Assembly (NCBI GenBank): GCA_910584065.1
Contig: CAJTZN010000032.1
Span: 1-45,576, forward strand
DNA: 45,576 nt
From: an uncultured Eubacterium sp.
Lineage (GTDB): Bacteria > Bacillota > Clostridia > Lachnospirales > Lachnospiraceae
Direction: 5' to 3'
Under the pieces are notes generated by a model. That model was not told the origin of the DNA and did not search any database. It worked only from the letters and a program-made list of their open reading frames with translations. Both the position numbers and the translations under genes were made by a program. Shown here one piece after another: positions 32,190-39,149 of this stretch (positions are counted from its first letter, which is position 1; every line of letters starts with the position of its first letter).

Positions 32190-32203
32190 CTCAAGTAGTT
32201 GAG
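32190..32203 (+). promoter_or_regulatory. palindromic candidate operator at the fatty-acid gene start site
   Basis: CTCAA-GTAG-TTGAG, 9 bp after the -10 box, so it overlaps or follows the transcription start. Known regulators of such genes in Firmicutes are FapR and FabT; this palindrome is not a clear match to either site, so the regulator is unknown. Confidence 0.45.
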
Positions 32204-32317
32204 GAATCTTGAAAATAATATTTAGTCTGCGGAACCCTACATAAATGCGGTATCGTGCCGATGTCGGCTCTACTGTGCAGGAGAATCCCGGGCAGGCTAA
32301 GAAAAGGAGAAATAGTC

Positions 32318-32548
32318 ATGTTAGAAAAAATGCAGGAACTTATCGCAGATCAGTTGAGTGTGGATGCGGACAGCATCACAGAAGCTTCTTCTTTTAAAGA
32401 CGATTTGGGGGCAGATTCTCTGGATCTCTATGAGTTGATCATGGCTCTGGAAGAAGAGTACGATGTGGAGATCCCGACGGATGATCTGGAGAGCATCCAT
32501 ACGGTTGGAGATGTCATTAACTTCCTGAAGGAAAAAGGCGTAGAGTAA
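32318..32548 (+). CDS. acpP: acyl carrier protein
   Basis: A 76-aa acidic protein with the phosphopantetheine site in DLGADSLDLYELIMALEE (Ser in DSLD). It carries the growing acyl chain for the fatty-acid synthesis enzymes encoded next. The start is the ATG after AAAAGGAGAAA; a longer frame from 32255 lacks support. It is separated from fabD by 140 bp with a perfect hairpin, which may allow ACP to be made in excess of the enzymes. Confidence 0.93.
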   Translation: MLEKMQELIADQLSVDADSITEASSFKDDLGADSLDLYELIMALEEEYDVEIPTDDLESIHTVGDVINFLKEKGVE

Positions 32549-32620
32549 TTACACAGGCGTAGTTATTCCACGTCTTAAGATGCGCCGGATGAAAAGCGCT
32601 CGATATGCGTAACAGTGTGT

Positions 32621-32644
32621 GGTTGCTGACGAAAGTCAGCAACC
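32621..32644 (+). other. perfect hairpin between acpP and fabD
   Basis: GGTTGCTGAC, loop GAAA, GTCAGCAACC, then CTTTCATTCG. A 10-bp stem with a GNRA tetraloop. The T-content downstream is low, so it may be a weak terminator, attenuator or RNA-stability element. Confidence 0.6.
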
Positions 32645-32688
32645 CTTTCATTCGTTGGTTGGATACAGCACAGAAATGAGGGGAAAGT

Positions 32689-33618
32689 ATGGGTAAGATT
32701 GCATTTGTATTTCCGGGACAGGGAGCGCAGAAAGTAGGAATGGGAAAAGAATTTTATGATGGGTTTCCCGTGGCGAAAGAGATTTTTGACAAGGCGAGTG
32801 AGGCAGTCGGACTGGATCTGAAGGCACTCTGCTTTGAGGAAAACAAAGATATAGACATTACGGAATTTACACAGGTGGCACTGCTGACGACGAGCGTGGC
32901 CACGATGGAAGTGCTGCGGGAGCGGGGAATCCAGCCGGATGTGGCGGCGGGTCTCAGTCTGGGCGAGTACTGCGCGCTCGTGGCGGCTAATGCCATGAAC
33001 TACATAGATGCGGCAAAGGCTGTGAGAAAACGCGGGATCTATATGCAGGAAGAGGTGCCGGCGGGCGTCGGCGGCATGGCGGCCATTATGGGACTTGAGG
33101 CAGGGGCGATCGAGAAGGCGATCGACGGCATCGGCGAAGTACAGGTGGCAAATTATAACTGTCCGGGACAGATCGTCATTTCCGGGAAAAAAGAAGCCGT
33201 AGAGGCGGGCGCCGAAAAGTGCAAGGAAGCTGGGGCGAAACGCGCTGTTATGCTCAATGTCAGCGGACCGTTCCACTCGGACCTGCTGAGGGGCGCGGGA
33301 ACGAAACTGGAAGCGGTGTTGAACGAGATCGAGTTTAGCAAGCCGGAATTCCCATACGTGGCGAATGTCACAGCTCAGTACATAACGGAGGCGGACGAGA
33401 TCAAGCCGCTTCTTGTGAGACAGGTTTCTTCGTCCGTCAGGTGGCAGCAGTCGGTGGAAGCGATGGCGGCAGACGGTGTGGATACCTTTATCGAAATCGG
33501 CCCAGGGCGCACGCTTGCCGGTTTTAATAAAAAGATCAGTAAGGTGATCGGGAAGGATCTGACGACATACAGCATCGGGACGGTGGCGGATATGGATGCG
33601 CTGCTAGAAGATTGTTAG
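32689..33618 (+). CDS. fabD: malonyl-CoA:ACP transacylase
   Basis: A 309-aa acyltransferase loading malonyl onto ACP. FPGQGAQKVGMGKE is near residue 8; the nucleophile Ser90 lies in GLSLGEYCALVAA (the usual GHSLGE with Leu for His); the catalytic histidine is in NVSGPFHSDLL near 200; IEIGPGRTLAGF is near 275. AGGGGAAAG stands before the ATG. fabG follows after 17 bp. Confidence 0.93.
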   Translation: MGKIAFVFPGQGAQKVGMGKEFYDGFPVAKEIFDKASEAVGLDLKALCFEENKDIDITEFTQVALLTTSVATMEVLRERGIQPDVAAGLSLGEYCALVAANAMNYIDAAKAVRKRGIYMQEEVPAGVGGMAAIMGLEAGAIEKAIDGIGEVQVANYNCPGQIVISGKKEAVEAGAEKCKEAGAKRAVMLNVSGPFHSDLLRGAGTKLEAVLNEIEFSKPEFPYVANVTAQYITEADEIKPLLVRQVSSSVRWQQSVEAMAADGVDTFIEIGPGRTLAGFNKKISKVIGKDLTTYSIGTVADMDALLEDC

Positions 33619-33635
33619 AAAGGACAGGTAATCAT

Positions 33636-34379
33636 ATGTTATTGGAAGATAAGGTAGCTGTTGTGACAGGCGCCGGCCGCGGGATCGGCAGGGGGATTGC
33701 CCTCGCGATGGCCAGGGAAGGCGCGACGGTAGTCGTGAATTATAACGGTTCCGCCGAGCGTGCCAAAGAGGTGGTAAGCGCGATCGAGGCAGAAGGCGGA
33801 AAAGCAGCTGCCGTACAGTGTGACGTCAGTGATTTTGAGGCGGCGAAAGAGTTTTACCAGACGCTCGTCAAAGAATACGGCAGGATTGATATCCTGGTGA
33901 ACAATGCCGGTATTACGAGAGATAATCTGATGATGAAAATGTCGGAAGAGGAATTTCAGAGCGTCATCCAGACAAATCTGGCCGGGACGTTCCACGGGGT
34001 CAAATTTGTGAGCCGGCCGATGATGAAACAGCGATGCGGGCGGATCATCAATATTGCCTCGGTATCGGGTGTGACTGGAAACATGGGACAGGCAAATTAT
34101 TCCGCGTCCAAAGCGGGCGTGATCGGACTGACAAAGGCGGCGGCAAAGGAACTTGCTTCCCGTAACATAACGGTAAACGCAGTCGCGCCCGGATTTGTCG
34201 ATACGGAAATGACGGAGGTGCTTTCGGATTCCGTGAAAGAAGCGGCGGTGGCGTCGATTCCGCTCGGCCGGTTCGGCCAGGTGGAGGACATCGCGGAAGC
34301 GGTCGTCTTTCTCGCGTCCGACAGGGCGAAATACATAACGGGGCAGGTACTCTGCGTCGATGGCGGGATCGCCATGTAA
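33636..34379 (+). CDS. fabG: 3-oxoacyl-ACP reductase
   Basis: A 247-aa short-chain dehydrogenase. It has the NADPH site TGAGRGIGRGIA near 12, NNAGITRDNLMMKM near 88, and the catalytic set Ser in IASVSG, Tyr and Lys in YSASKAG. The family ending ITGQVLCVDGGIAM is present. It reduces 3-oxoacyl-ACP. The ATG at 33636 follows AAAGGACAGG; an in-frame TTG at 33612 lies inside fabD and is less likely. Confidence 0.93.
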   Translation: MLLEDKVAVVTGAGRGIGRGIALAMAREGATVVVNYNGSAERAKEVVSAIEAEGGKAAAVQCDVSDFEAAKEFYQTLVKEYGRIDILVNNAGITRDNLMMKMSEEEFQSVIQTNLAGTFHGVKFVSRPMMKQRCGRIINIASVSGVTGNMGQANYSASKAGVIGLTKAAAKELASRNITVNAVAPGFVDTEMTEVLSDSVKEAAVASIPLGRFGQVEDIAEAVVFLASDRAKYITGQVLCVDGGIAM

Positions 34380-34417
34380 CGAGGCGCTTATCATATTGAA
34401 TTTAGGAGGATTGACTC

Positions 34418-35656
34418 ATGAGCAGACGGGTAGTCATAACCGGGATGGGGGCGATCACCCCGGTCGGAAATACGGTAGATGAATTTTGGAGCAATATCAA
34501 AAAGGGAGTGGTCGGCATCGGTCCGATGACGCAGATCGACCCCACGGATTACAAAGCGAAGCTGGCGGCAGAAGTAAAAGATTTTGAGCCAAAGGATTAC
34601 ATGGATCCCAAATCCGCCAGGCGCATGGAGAGGTTTGCGCAGTTTGCGGTAGCCGCCGCGAAACAGGCGATGGAAGACAGCGGGCTGGATATGGAAAAAG
34701 AGGACCCGTTTATGGTGGGAACCTGTGTGGGCTGCGGGATCGGAAGTCTCCAGTGTATGCAGAGGGAATATAAGAAGTTGTTGGACAAAGGCCCGAACCG
34801 CGTCGCTCCCCTGATGATCCCGTCCCTGATTTCCAATATGGCTGCTGGAAACATCGCGATTCAGCTTGGATTAAAGGGGAAGAATATCAATATCGTGACG
34901 GCATGCGCCACGGGAAACCACAATATTGGTGAGGGTTTCCGTTCCGTACAGTACGGGGAGGCGGATGTCATGATCGCCGGAGGAGCCGAGGCGGCGATCA
35001 CCGAACTCGGTGTGTCCGGTTTTACGAATATGACAGCGCTGTCTCTTGCGACCGATCCGAAAAAGGCTTCGATTCCATTTGATGTAAACCGCAGCGGTTT
35101 TGTGATGGGCGAGGGAGCCGGTATCATCGTTCTCGAGGAATTGGAGCACGCGAAGAAGCGCGGTGCGAAGATTTATGCCGAAGTGATCGGTTATGGTGCG
35201 ACCAACGACGCGTTCCACATCACATCGCCGGCCGAGGACGGAAGCGGTGCGGCAAAGGCGATGGAATTTGCGCTGAAGGACGCCGGTGTGAAGCCGGAGG
35301 AGATTGATTACATCAACGCGCATGGAACAAGTACTCATTTGAACGATTTATTTGAAACGAGGGCGATCAAGCTTGCGATGGGAGACGCTGCTTACAAGTG
35401 TAAGATCAGTTCTACAAAGTCAATGGTCGGACATCTTCTCGGTGCTGCCGGCGGCGTGGAGACGATCGCCTGCGTAAAATCTATTACGGATCATTATGTA
35501 CATGTAAATGCCGGACTGACCGATCAGGATCCGGAGTGTGATCTCGACTGTGTCAAGGGCGAGGGCATCGAGATGGATGTAAACATTGCCCTGTCTAACT
35601 CACTTGGATTTGGCGGACATAATGCAACGCTCATTTTCAAAGCATATAATGAATAA
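34418..35656 (+). CDS. fabF: 3-oxoacyl-ACP synthase II
   Basis: A 412-aa condensing enzyme extending acyl-ACP with malonyl-ACP. The nucleophile is Cys163 in VTACATGNHNIGEG; histidines lie in NAHGTSTHLND and KSMVGHLLGAAGG; GFGGHNATLIF closes the fold. All active residues are present. AGGAGGATTG stands before the ATG. No fabH, enoyl-ACP reductase (fabK/fabI) or acc genes are in this cluster, so the pathway needs genes elsewhere. Confidence 0.94.
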   Translation: MSRRVVITGMGAITPVGNTVDEFWSNIKKGVVGIGPMTQIDPTDYKAKLAAEVKDFEPKDYMDPKSARRMERFAQFAVAAAKQAMEDSGLDMEKEDPFMVGTCVGCGIGSLQCMQREYKKLLDKGPNRVAPLMIPSLISNMAAGNIAIQLGLKGKNINIVTACATGNHNIGEGFRSVQYGEADVMIAGGAEAAITELGVSGFTNMTALSLATDPKKASIPFDVNRSGFVMGEGAGIIVLEELEHAKKRGAKIYAEVIGYGATNDAFHITSPAEDGSGAAKAMEFALKDAGVKPEEIDYINAHGTSTHLNDLFETRAIKLAMGDAAYKCKISSTKSMVGHLLGAAGGVETIACVKSITDHYVHVNAGLTDQDPECDLDCVKGEGIEMDVNIALSNSLGFGGHNATLIFKAYNE

Positions 35657-35674
35657 AGAAGCGGGAGGTTTAAC

Positions 35675-36100
35675 ATGTTACTGGATATCAATGAGATTAA
35701 AAAGATCATCCCGCACCGCTACCCGTTTTTGCTGGTGGACTGCATCGAGGAAATGGAACCCGGCGTGAAAGCGATCGGTTATAAAAACGTGACGGTAAAC
35801 GAGCCGTATTTTCAGGGACATTTTCCCGAAAAGCCTGTGATGCCGGGCGTTCTCATCGTCGAGGCGCTGGCGCAGGTCGGCGCAGTCGCGGTGCTCAGTT
35901 TAGAGCAGAATAAAGGAAAGCTGGCGTTTTTCGGCGGCATTGATAAGGCAAAATTCCGCCATCAGGTCGTGCCGGGTGACCGTCTGCGGCTGGAAACCGA
36001 GATCATCAAGTGCAAGGGGCCGATGGGGGTCGGAAAAGCGATTGCCACGGTGGACGGAAAAACGGCATGTGAGGCGGAAATTAAATTTATCATACAATAG
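35675..36100 (+). CDS. fabZ: 3-hydroxyacyl-ACP dehydratase
   Basis: A 141-aa hot-dog fold enzyme. HRYPFLLVD is near 14; the catalytic His49 and Glu63 lie in QGHFPEKPVMPGVLIVEALAQ (key runs GHFPEKPVMPG and VEALAQ); FFGGIDKAKFRHQVVPGD is the family's third block. It removes water from 3-hydroxyacyl-ACP. GGGAGG precedes the ATG, 18 bp after fabF. Two small hairpins follow it (36101-36114 and 36118-36136). Confidence 0.93.
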   Translation: MLLDINEIKKIIPHRYPFLLVDCIEEMEPGVKAIGYKNVTVNEPYFQGHFPEKPVMPGVLIVEALAQVGAVAVLSLEQNKGKLAFFGGIDKAKFRHQVVPGDRLRLETEIIKCKGPMGVGKAIATVDGKTACEAEIKFIIQ

Positions 36101-36183
36101 CTGTGCAGGCACAGTTATGTGTAGAAAGCGTACACAGGAAATATGAGTGGTAATGCTGACTGTTAAATAATAAGGAGAGACGA

Positions 36184-37581
36184 GTGGATATGAACGAAAA
36201 AACAATGGACAAAATCGTAGCACTTGCCAAAGGCCGTGGATTCATTTATCCGGGATCGGAAATCTATGGAGGGCTTGCGAATACATGGGATTATGGAAAT
36301 CTCGGTGTAGAACTGAAAAATAATGTAAAAAAGGCCTGGTGGCAGAAATTCATCCAGGAAAATAAATATAATGTCGGCGTGGACTGCGCGATTCTCATGA
36401 ATCCGCAGACATGGGTGGCGTCAGGACATCTCGGCGGCTTTTCCGATCCGCTCATGGATTGTAAGGAGTGCCATGAGAGATTTCGCGCCGACCAGCTGAT
36501 CGAAAATTTCGCGTCGGAAAAGGAAATGGAGCTGGATGGATCGGTCGATGGCTGGGACAATGAAAAGATGGAGCAGTTTATCGCCGACCAAAACATCCCA
36601 TGTCCGTCGTGCGGCAAGCACAACTTTACCGATATACGCCAGTTTAACCTGATGTTTAAGACGTTCCAGGGCGTGACGGAGGACGCGAAAAATACGGTAT
36701 ATCTCCGGCCGGAAACCGCGCAGGGTATTTTCGTGAATTTCAAAAATGTCCAGCGGACATCCCGCAAGAAAGTACCGTTCGGGATCGGGCAGATCGGAAA
36801 GTCATTCCGCAACGAGATCACGCCGGGTAACTTTACGTTCCGTACGCGCGAGTTCGAGCAGATGGAGCTGGAGTTTTTCTGTGTACCGGACACGGATCTG
36901 GAGTGGTTCTCCTACTGGAAAGAGTTTTGTATCAAATGGCTGCAGGATCTGGGCATCCGCGAAGAGGAAATGCGCGTCCGCGACCACGACAAGGAAGAGC
37001 TTTCCTTCTACAGCAAGGCGACGAGTGACATTGAGTTCCTGTTCCCATTTGGCTGGGGCGAACTGTGGGGCATCGCCGACCGGACGGATTACGACCTGAC
37101 CCAGCACCAGAATACATCCGGTGAAGATATGAGTTATTTTGACGACGAGCGCAAGGAAAAATATGTGCCGTACGTCATCGAGCCATCGCTTGGCGCAGAC
37201 CGCGTGACGCTGGCGTTCCTCTGCAGCGCATATGACGAAGAGGAGTTAGAGGGCGGCGACATGCGTACCGTCATGCACTTCCACCCGGCACTCGCGCCGG
37301 TCAAGATCGGTGTGCTCCCGCTTTCTAAGAAACTGAACGAGGGAGCGGAAAAGGTGTACGAGGAACTGAGCAAATATTATAACTGTGAATACGATGACCG
37401 CGGGAACATCGGAAAGCGCTACCGCCGCCAGGACGAGATCGGTACGCCGTACTGCATTACTTACGATTTTGAATCGGAAGAAGACGGCATGGTCACGGTC
37501 CGCGACCGCGATTCGATGGCGCAGGAGAGAATCAAGATCTCCGAATTGAAAGAGTATTTCGACGGCAGGTTTTCGTTTTAG
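36184..37581 (+). CDS. glyS: glycyl-tRNA synthetase, single-chain class II type
   Basis: A 465-aa alpha2-type enzyme (GlyQS), the kind in Gram-positive bacteria, archaea and eukaryotes. GRGFIYPGSEIYGG is at the N-terminus. Four cysteines (CKEC near 93, CPSC near 140) fit a zinc insertion. Motif 2 is FRNEITPGNFTFRTREFEQ, followed by the GlyRS glutamate MELEFF; motif 3 is PYVIEPSLGADR. The start is GTG with AAGGAG 6 bp upstream; an ATG two codons later is possible. No T-box leader fits in the 83-bp gap. A 19-bp repeat array starts at its stop codon. Confidence 0.93.
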   Translation: MDMNEKTMDKIVALAKGRGFIYPGSEIYGGLANTWDYGNLGVELKNNVKKAWWQKFIQENKYNVGVDCAILMNPQTWVASGHLGGFSDPLMDCKECHERFRADQLIENFASEKEMELDGSVDGWDNEKMEQFIADQNIPCPSCGKHNFTDIRQFNLMFKTFQGVTEDAKNTVYLRPETAQGIFVNFKNVQRTSRKKVPFGIGQIGKSFRNEITPGNFTFRTREFEQMELEFFCVPDTDLEWFSYWKEFCIKWLQDLGIREEEMRVRDHDKEELSFYSKATSDIEFLFPFGWGELWGIADRTDYDLTQHQNTSGEDMSYFDDERKEKYVPYVIEPSLGADRVTLAFLCSAYDEEELEGGDMRTVMHFHPALAPVKIGVLPLSKKLNEGAEKVYEELSKYYNCEYDDRGNIGKRYRRQDEIGTPYCITYDFESEEDGMVTVRDRDSMAQERIKISELKEYFDGRFSF

Positions 37582-37694
37582 GCCACGAAGTGGACTTTAG
37601 GCCACGAAGTGGACTTTAGGCCACGAAGTGGACTTTAGGCCATGAAATGGACTTTGGGCCATAAAATGGACTTTGGGCTGCGAAGCGGGCTTTC
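37579..37694 (+). repeat. 19-bp tandem repeat of mini-hairpins starting at the glyS stop codon
   Basis: Six units begin at 37581, 37600, 37619, 37638, 37657 and 37676, with a partial seventh. Units 1-3 are identical, with stem CCAC-GAA-GTGG and end GACTTTAG. Units 4 and 5 read CCAT-GAA-ATGG and CCAT-AAA-ATGG, paired changes that keep the stem; unit 6 is more diverged. The TTTAG of the glyS stop recurs in units 1-3. The rest of the gap to 37895 holds only a promoter. Confidence 0.88.
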
Positions 37695-37823
37695 GGCCGC
37701 AAGGCATTCACAAATGATCAGAGCATGAAGCGGCGTGATTTTTGTGGATGCCTTTTTGGCAGAAGGGCGGGAAAAAGGTAATTGGAACTATAGGTAATAT
37801 TTGGCAATTTTTTGAAAAAAGTC

Positions 37824-37852
37824 TTGATTTTTGTTTGAATATGTGCTACGAT
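37824..37852 (+). promoter_or_regulatory. promoter of the 55-aa/199-aa gene pair
   Basis: TTGATT (37824-37829), a 17-bp spacer and TACGAT (37847-37852) preceded by TGC (extended -10), 43 bp before the ATG at 37896. Confidence 0.55.
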
Positions 37853-37895
37853 TTTCTTAAATAATCAACTATTTAGCCAGGGGGAGGTGCCGTTT

Positions 37896-38063
37896 ATGGA
37901 AGAACGTGTAAAAGGTTTGCAGGGATTTCTTGCAGAGGACAAAAGTCTGATGGAAAAAGTAACCGTTTTTGAATTCCAGACGAAAAAGGCTGCACCGGGC
38001 AATACAGATAAACATATCAATGATGCTTTTGAGGCATACTGCAACGTATTGGAAAAAAATTGA
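37896..38063 (+). CDS. small acidic/helical protein of unknown function (55 aa)
   Basis: An ATG with a strong GGGGGAGG 8 bp upstream opens 55 codons: MEERVKGLQGFLAEDKSLME at the start, TKKAAPGNTDKHI in the middle, and CNVLEKN at the end. The N-terminal part (GLQGFLAEDKSLMEKV) faintly recalls Nif11-type leader peptides, but no modification enzyme or transporter adjoins, so I do not call it one. It is followed after 18 bp by the 199-aa gene and shares its promoter. The two may be a functional pair. Confidence 0.6.
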   Translation: MEERVKGLQGFLAEDKSLMEKVTVFEFQTKKAAPGNTDKHINDAFEAYCNVLEKN

Positions 38064-38081
38064 TTTTATCGAGGTACTGTC

Positions 38082-38681
38082 GTGGAGAGGGATAAATTTT
38101 ACGAGATATTTGACAAGACTATTTTACCTTTTGTAGAGCAGCTGGAGGAGAATAATCCGAAGATCAGACGTAGGGATCTGACAGAGTGTAAAGCTAACAT
38201 TTATGACGAATATATGACGTTGAATCGGACGTATAAGAGCCAGATCTTTGATAAGGATGCGGATACGGTGTTGTTGGACCGCCATAAGATTGCGGCTTGT
38301 ATTTGTGGTGCTTTTTTGCGCGTTCCTGTATTGGATAAGACGGAATTGGTCCGGCATATTAGAAAAACAGGGCAGAAAGTAGAAGTTGTATTTTATTATG
38401 TGAATGAGCTGGTCGCTTTTTTTGCGGCTACGAAATTTTTGTCATTTTTTATGATACTGGAGCATGAGGGACAGGACCGGGTGGTTCGGGAGATTTTGAA
38501 AACGTTCCCGCTCATGCCGCCGACGACAAAAAACAAAAAAGGATTTTGGAACAGTGTGCTGTTTAATTTGTCCCAGATCAAAGACGAAAAGCAGATTGGG
38601 ACGGAGCATTTTGATATGTACGCGTATGCGATGTTTTTCTTTTGGCTGGAGAATTATTTTTATGAGAGAGTGGCGGCGTAG
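38082..38681 (+). CDS. unknown 199-aa protein
   Basis: A soluble, mostly helical protein starting at GTG with GAGGTACT 5-8 bp upstream. Landmarks are KFYEIFDKTILPFVEQLEEN near 4 (key run FDKTILPFVEQ), NRTYKSQIFDKDADTVLLDRHKIAACICGAFL near 48 (key run LLDRHKIAAC), VVFYYVNELVAFFAATKFL near 100, and EHFDMYAYAMFFFWLENYF at the end. The paired HKIAAC and NELVAF helices with conserved-looking charged residues could be catalytic, but I do not recognise the family. It forms an apparent two-gene unit with the preceding 55-aa gene and ends at an intrinsic terminator. Confidence 0.6.
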   Translation: MERDKFYEIFDKTILPFVEQLEENNPKIRRRDLTECKANIYDEYMTLNRTYKSQIFDKDADTVLLDRHKIAACICGAFLRVPVLDKTELVRHIRKTGQKVEVVFYYVNELVAFFAATKFLSFFMILEHEGQDRVVREILKTFPLMPPTTKNKKGFWNSVLFNLSQIKDEKQIGTEHFDMYAYAMFFFWLENYFYERVAA

Positions 38682-38708
38682 GAAAAGAGAATACAGATCA
38701 GGGATAGG

Positions 38709-38748
38709 AGAAGGATTGCCGGAGTGATCAGAAGGGATCCTTCTTTTT
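38709..38748 (+). terminator. intrinsic terminator after the 199-aa gene
   Basis: AGAAGGAT (38709-38716) pairs with ATCCTTCT (38737-38744), 20-nt loop, then a T-run to 38748. From here to 39149 there is no intact gene. Confidence 0.65.
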
Positions 38749-38905
38749 GTGCTAGGGGGGATTGGAGTATTTAAGGAATACAAAATACTGTCAAACAACA
38801 GGAAGACTATTGGAATACTATTAATTCAGACTAAGTAAATATAAACATTTTAAAAGATGAAGATGTTTTTCGCATGGCAGAACATGTTGAAGTGGTTTTC
38901 GTATC

Positions 38906-39128
38906 ATGTCGATAGGAGATTGTGAGCCGCAGGAAGAATCTGATAATGATTGTCTTTCCGGAGAACTTCTGCCGATTATTTCCCGTGATCAGTTTGAGTA
39001 TGAGGCTGAAAAGTTCCTGACGAGATACTGTCCAGAAGCTTTGGATAAACTATCCAATTTATGAAATAAATGAAATGCTCAAAGAAAACGGAATTACTCC
39101 TCTGGGGAGCGATCCCTATCTTCAGTAA
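38906..39128 (+). pseudogene. ImmA/IrrE-like gene remnant, frameshifted
   Basis: Frame 1 runs from an ATG at 38906 to TGA at 39064 and ends LLPIISRDQFEYEAEKFLTR then YCPEALDKLSNL. A shift near 39045 opens a second frame, NYPIYEINEMLKENGITPLG, to TAA at 39128. The joined reading (EAEKFL-RYCPEAL-YPIYEI) recalls the N-terminal region of ImmA/IrrE-type metallopeptidase proteins of mobile elements; the HExxH part is absent. It is a decayed fragment. The assignment is from memory and moderate. Confidence 0.5.
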
Positions 39129-39149
39129 AACGAGGAGGAATAAAGACAG

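Noticed and set aside
32187..32317. acpP leader considered as a riboswitch
   Set aside because: I looked for cobalamin, ZTP, glycine, FMN and THF signatures and found none; only a short hairpin is clear.
36101..36183. T-box leader for glyS
   Set aside because: The gap is only 83 bp and lacks the T-box sequence and an antiterminator.
37579..37694. Repeat array considered as a CRISPR
   Set aside because: The 19-bp units abut directly with no spacers and diverge at one end; no cas genes are present.
37896..38063. 55-aa protein as a Nif11-type RiPP precursor
   Set aside because: Only a faint N-terminal likeness; no core peptide, leader cleavage motif, modifying enzyme or transporter nearby.
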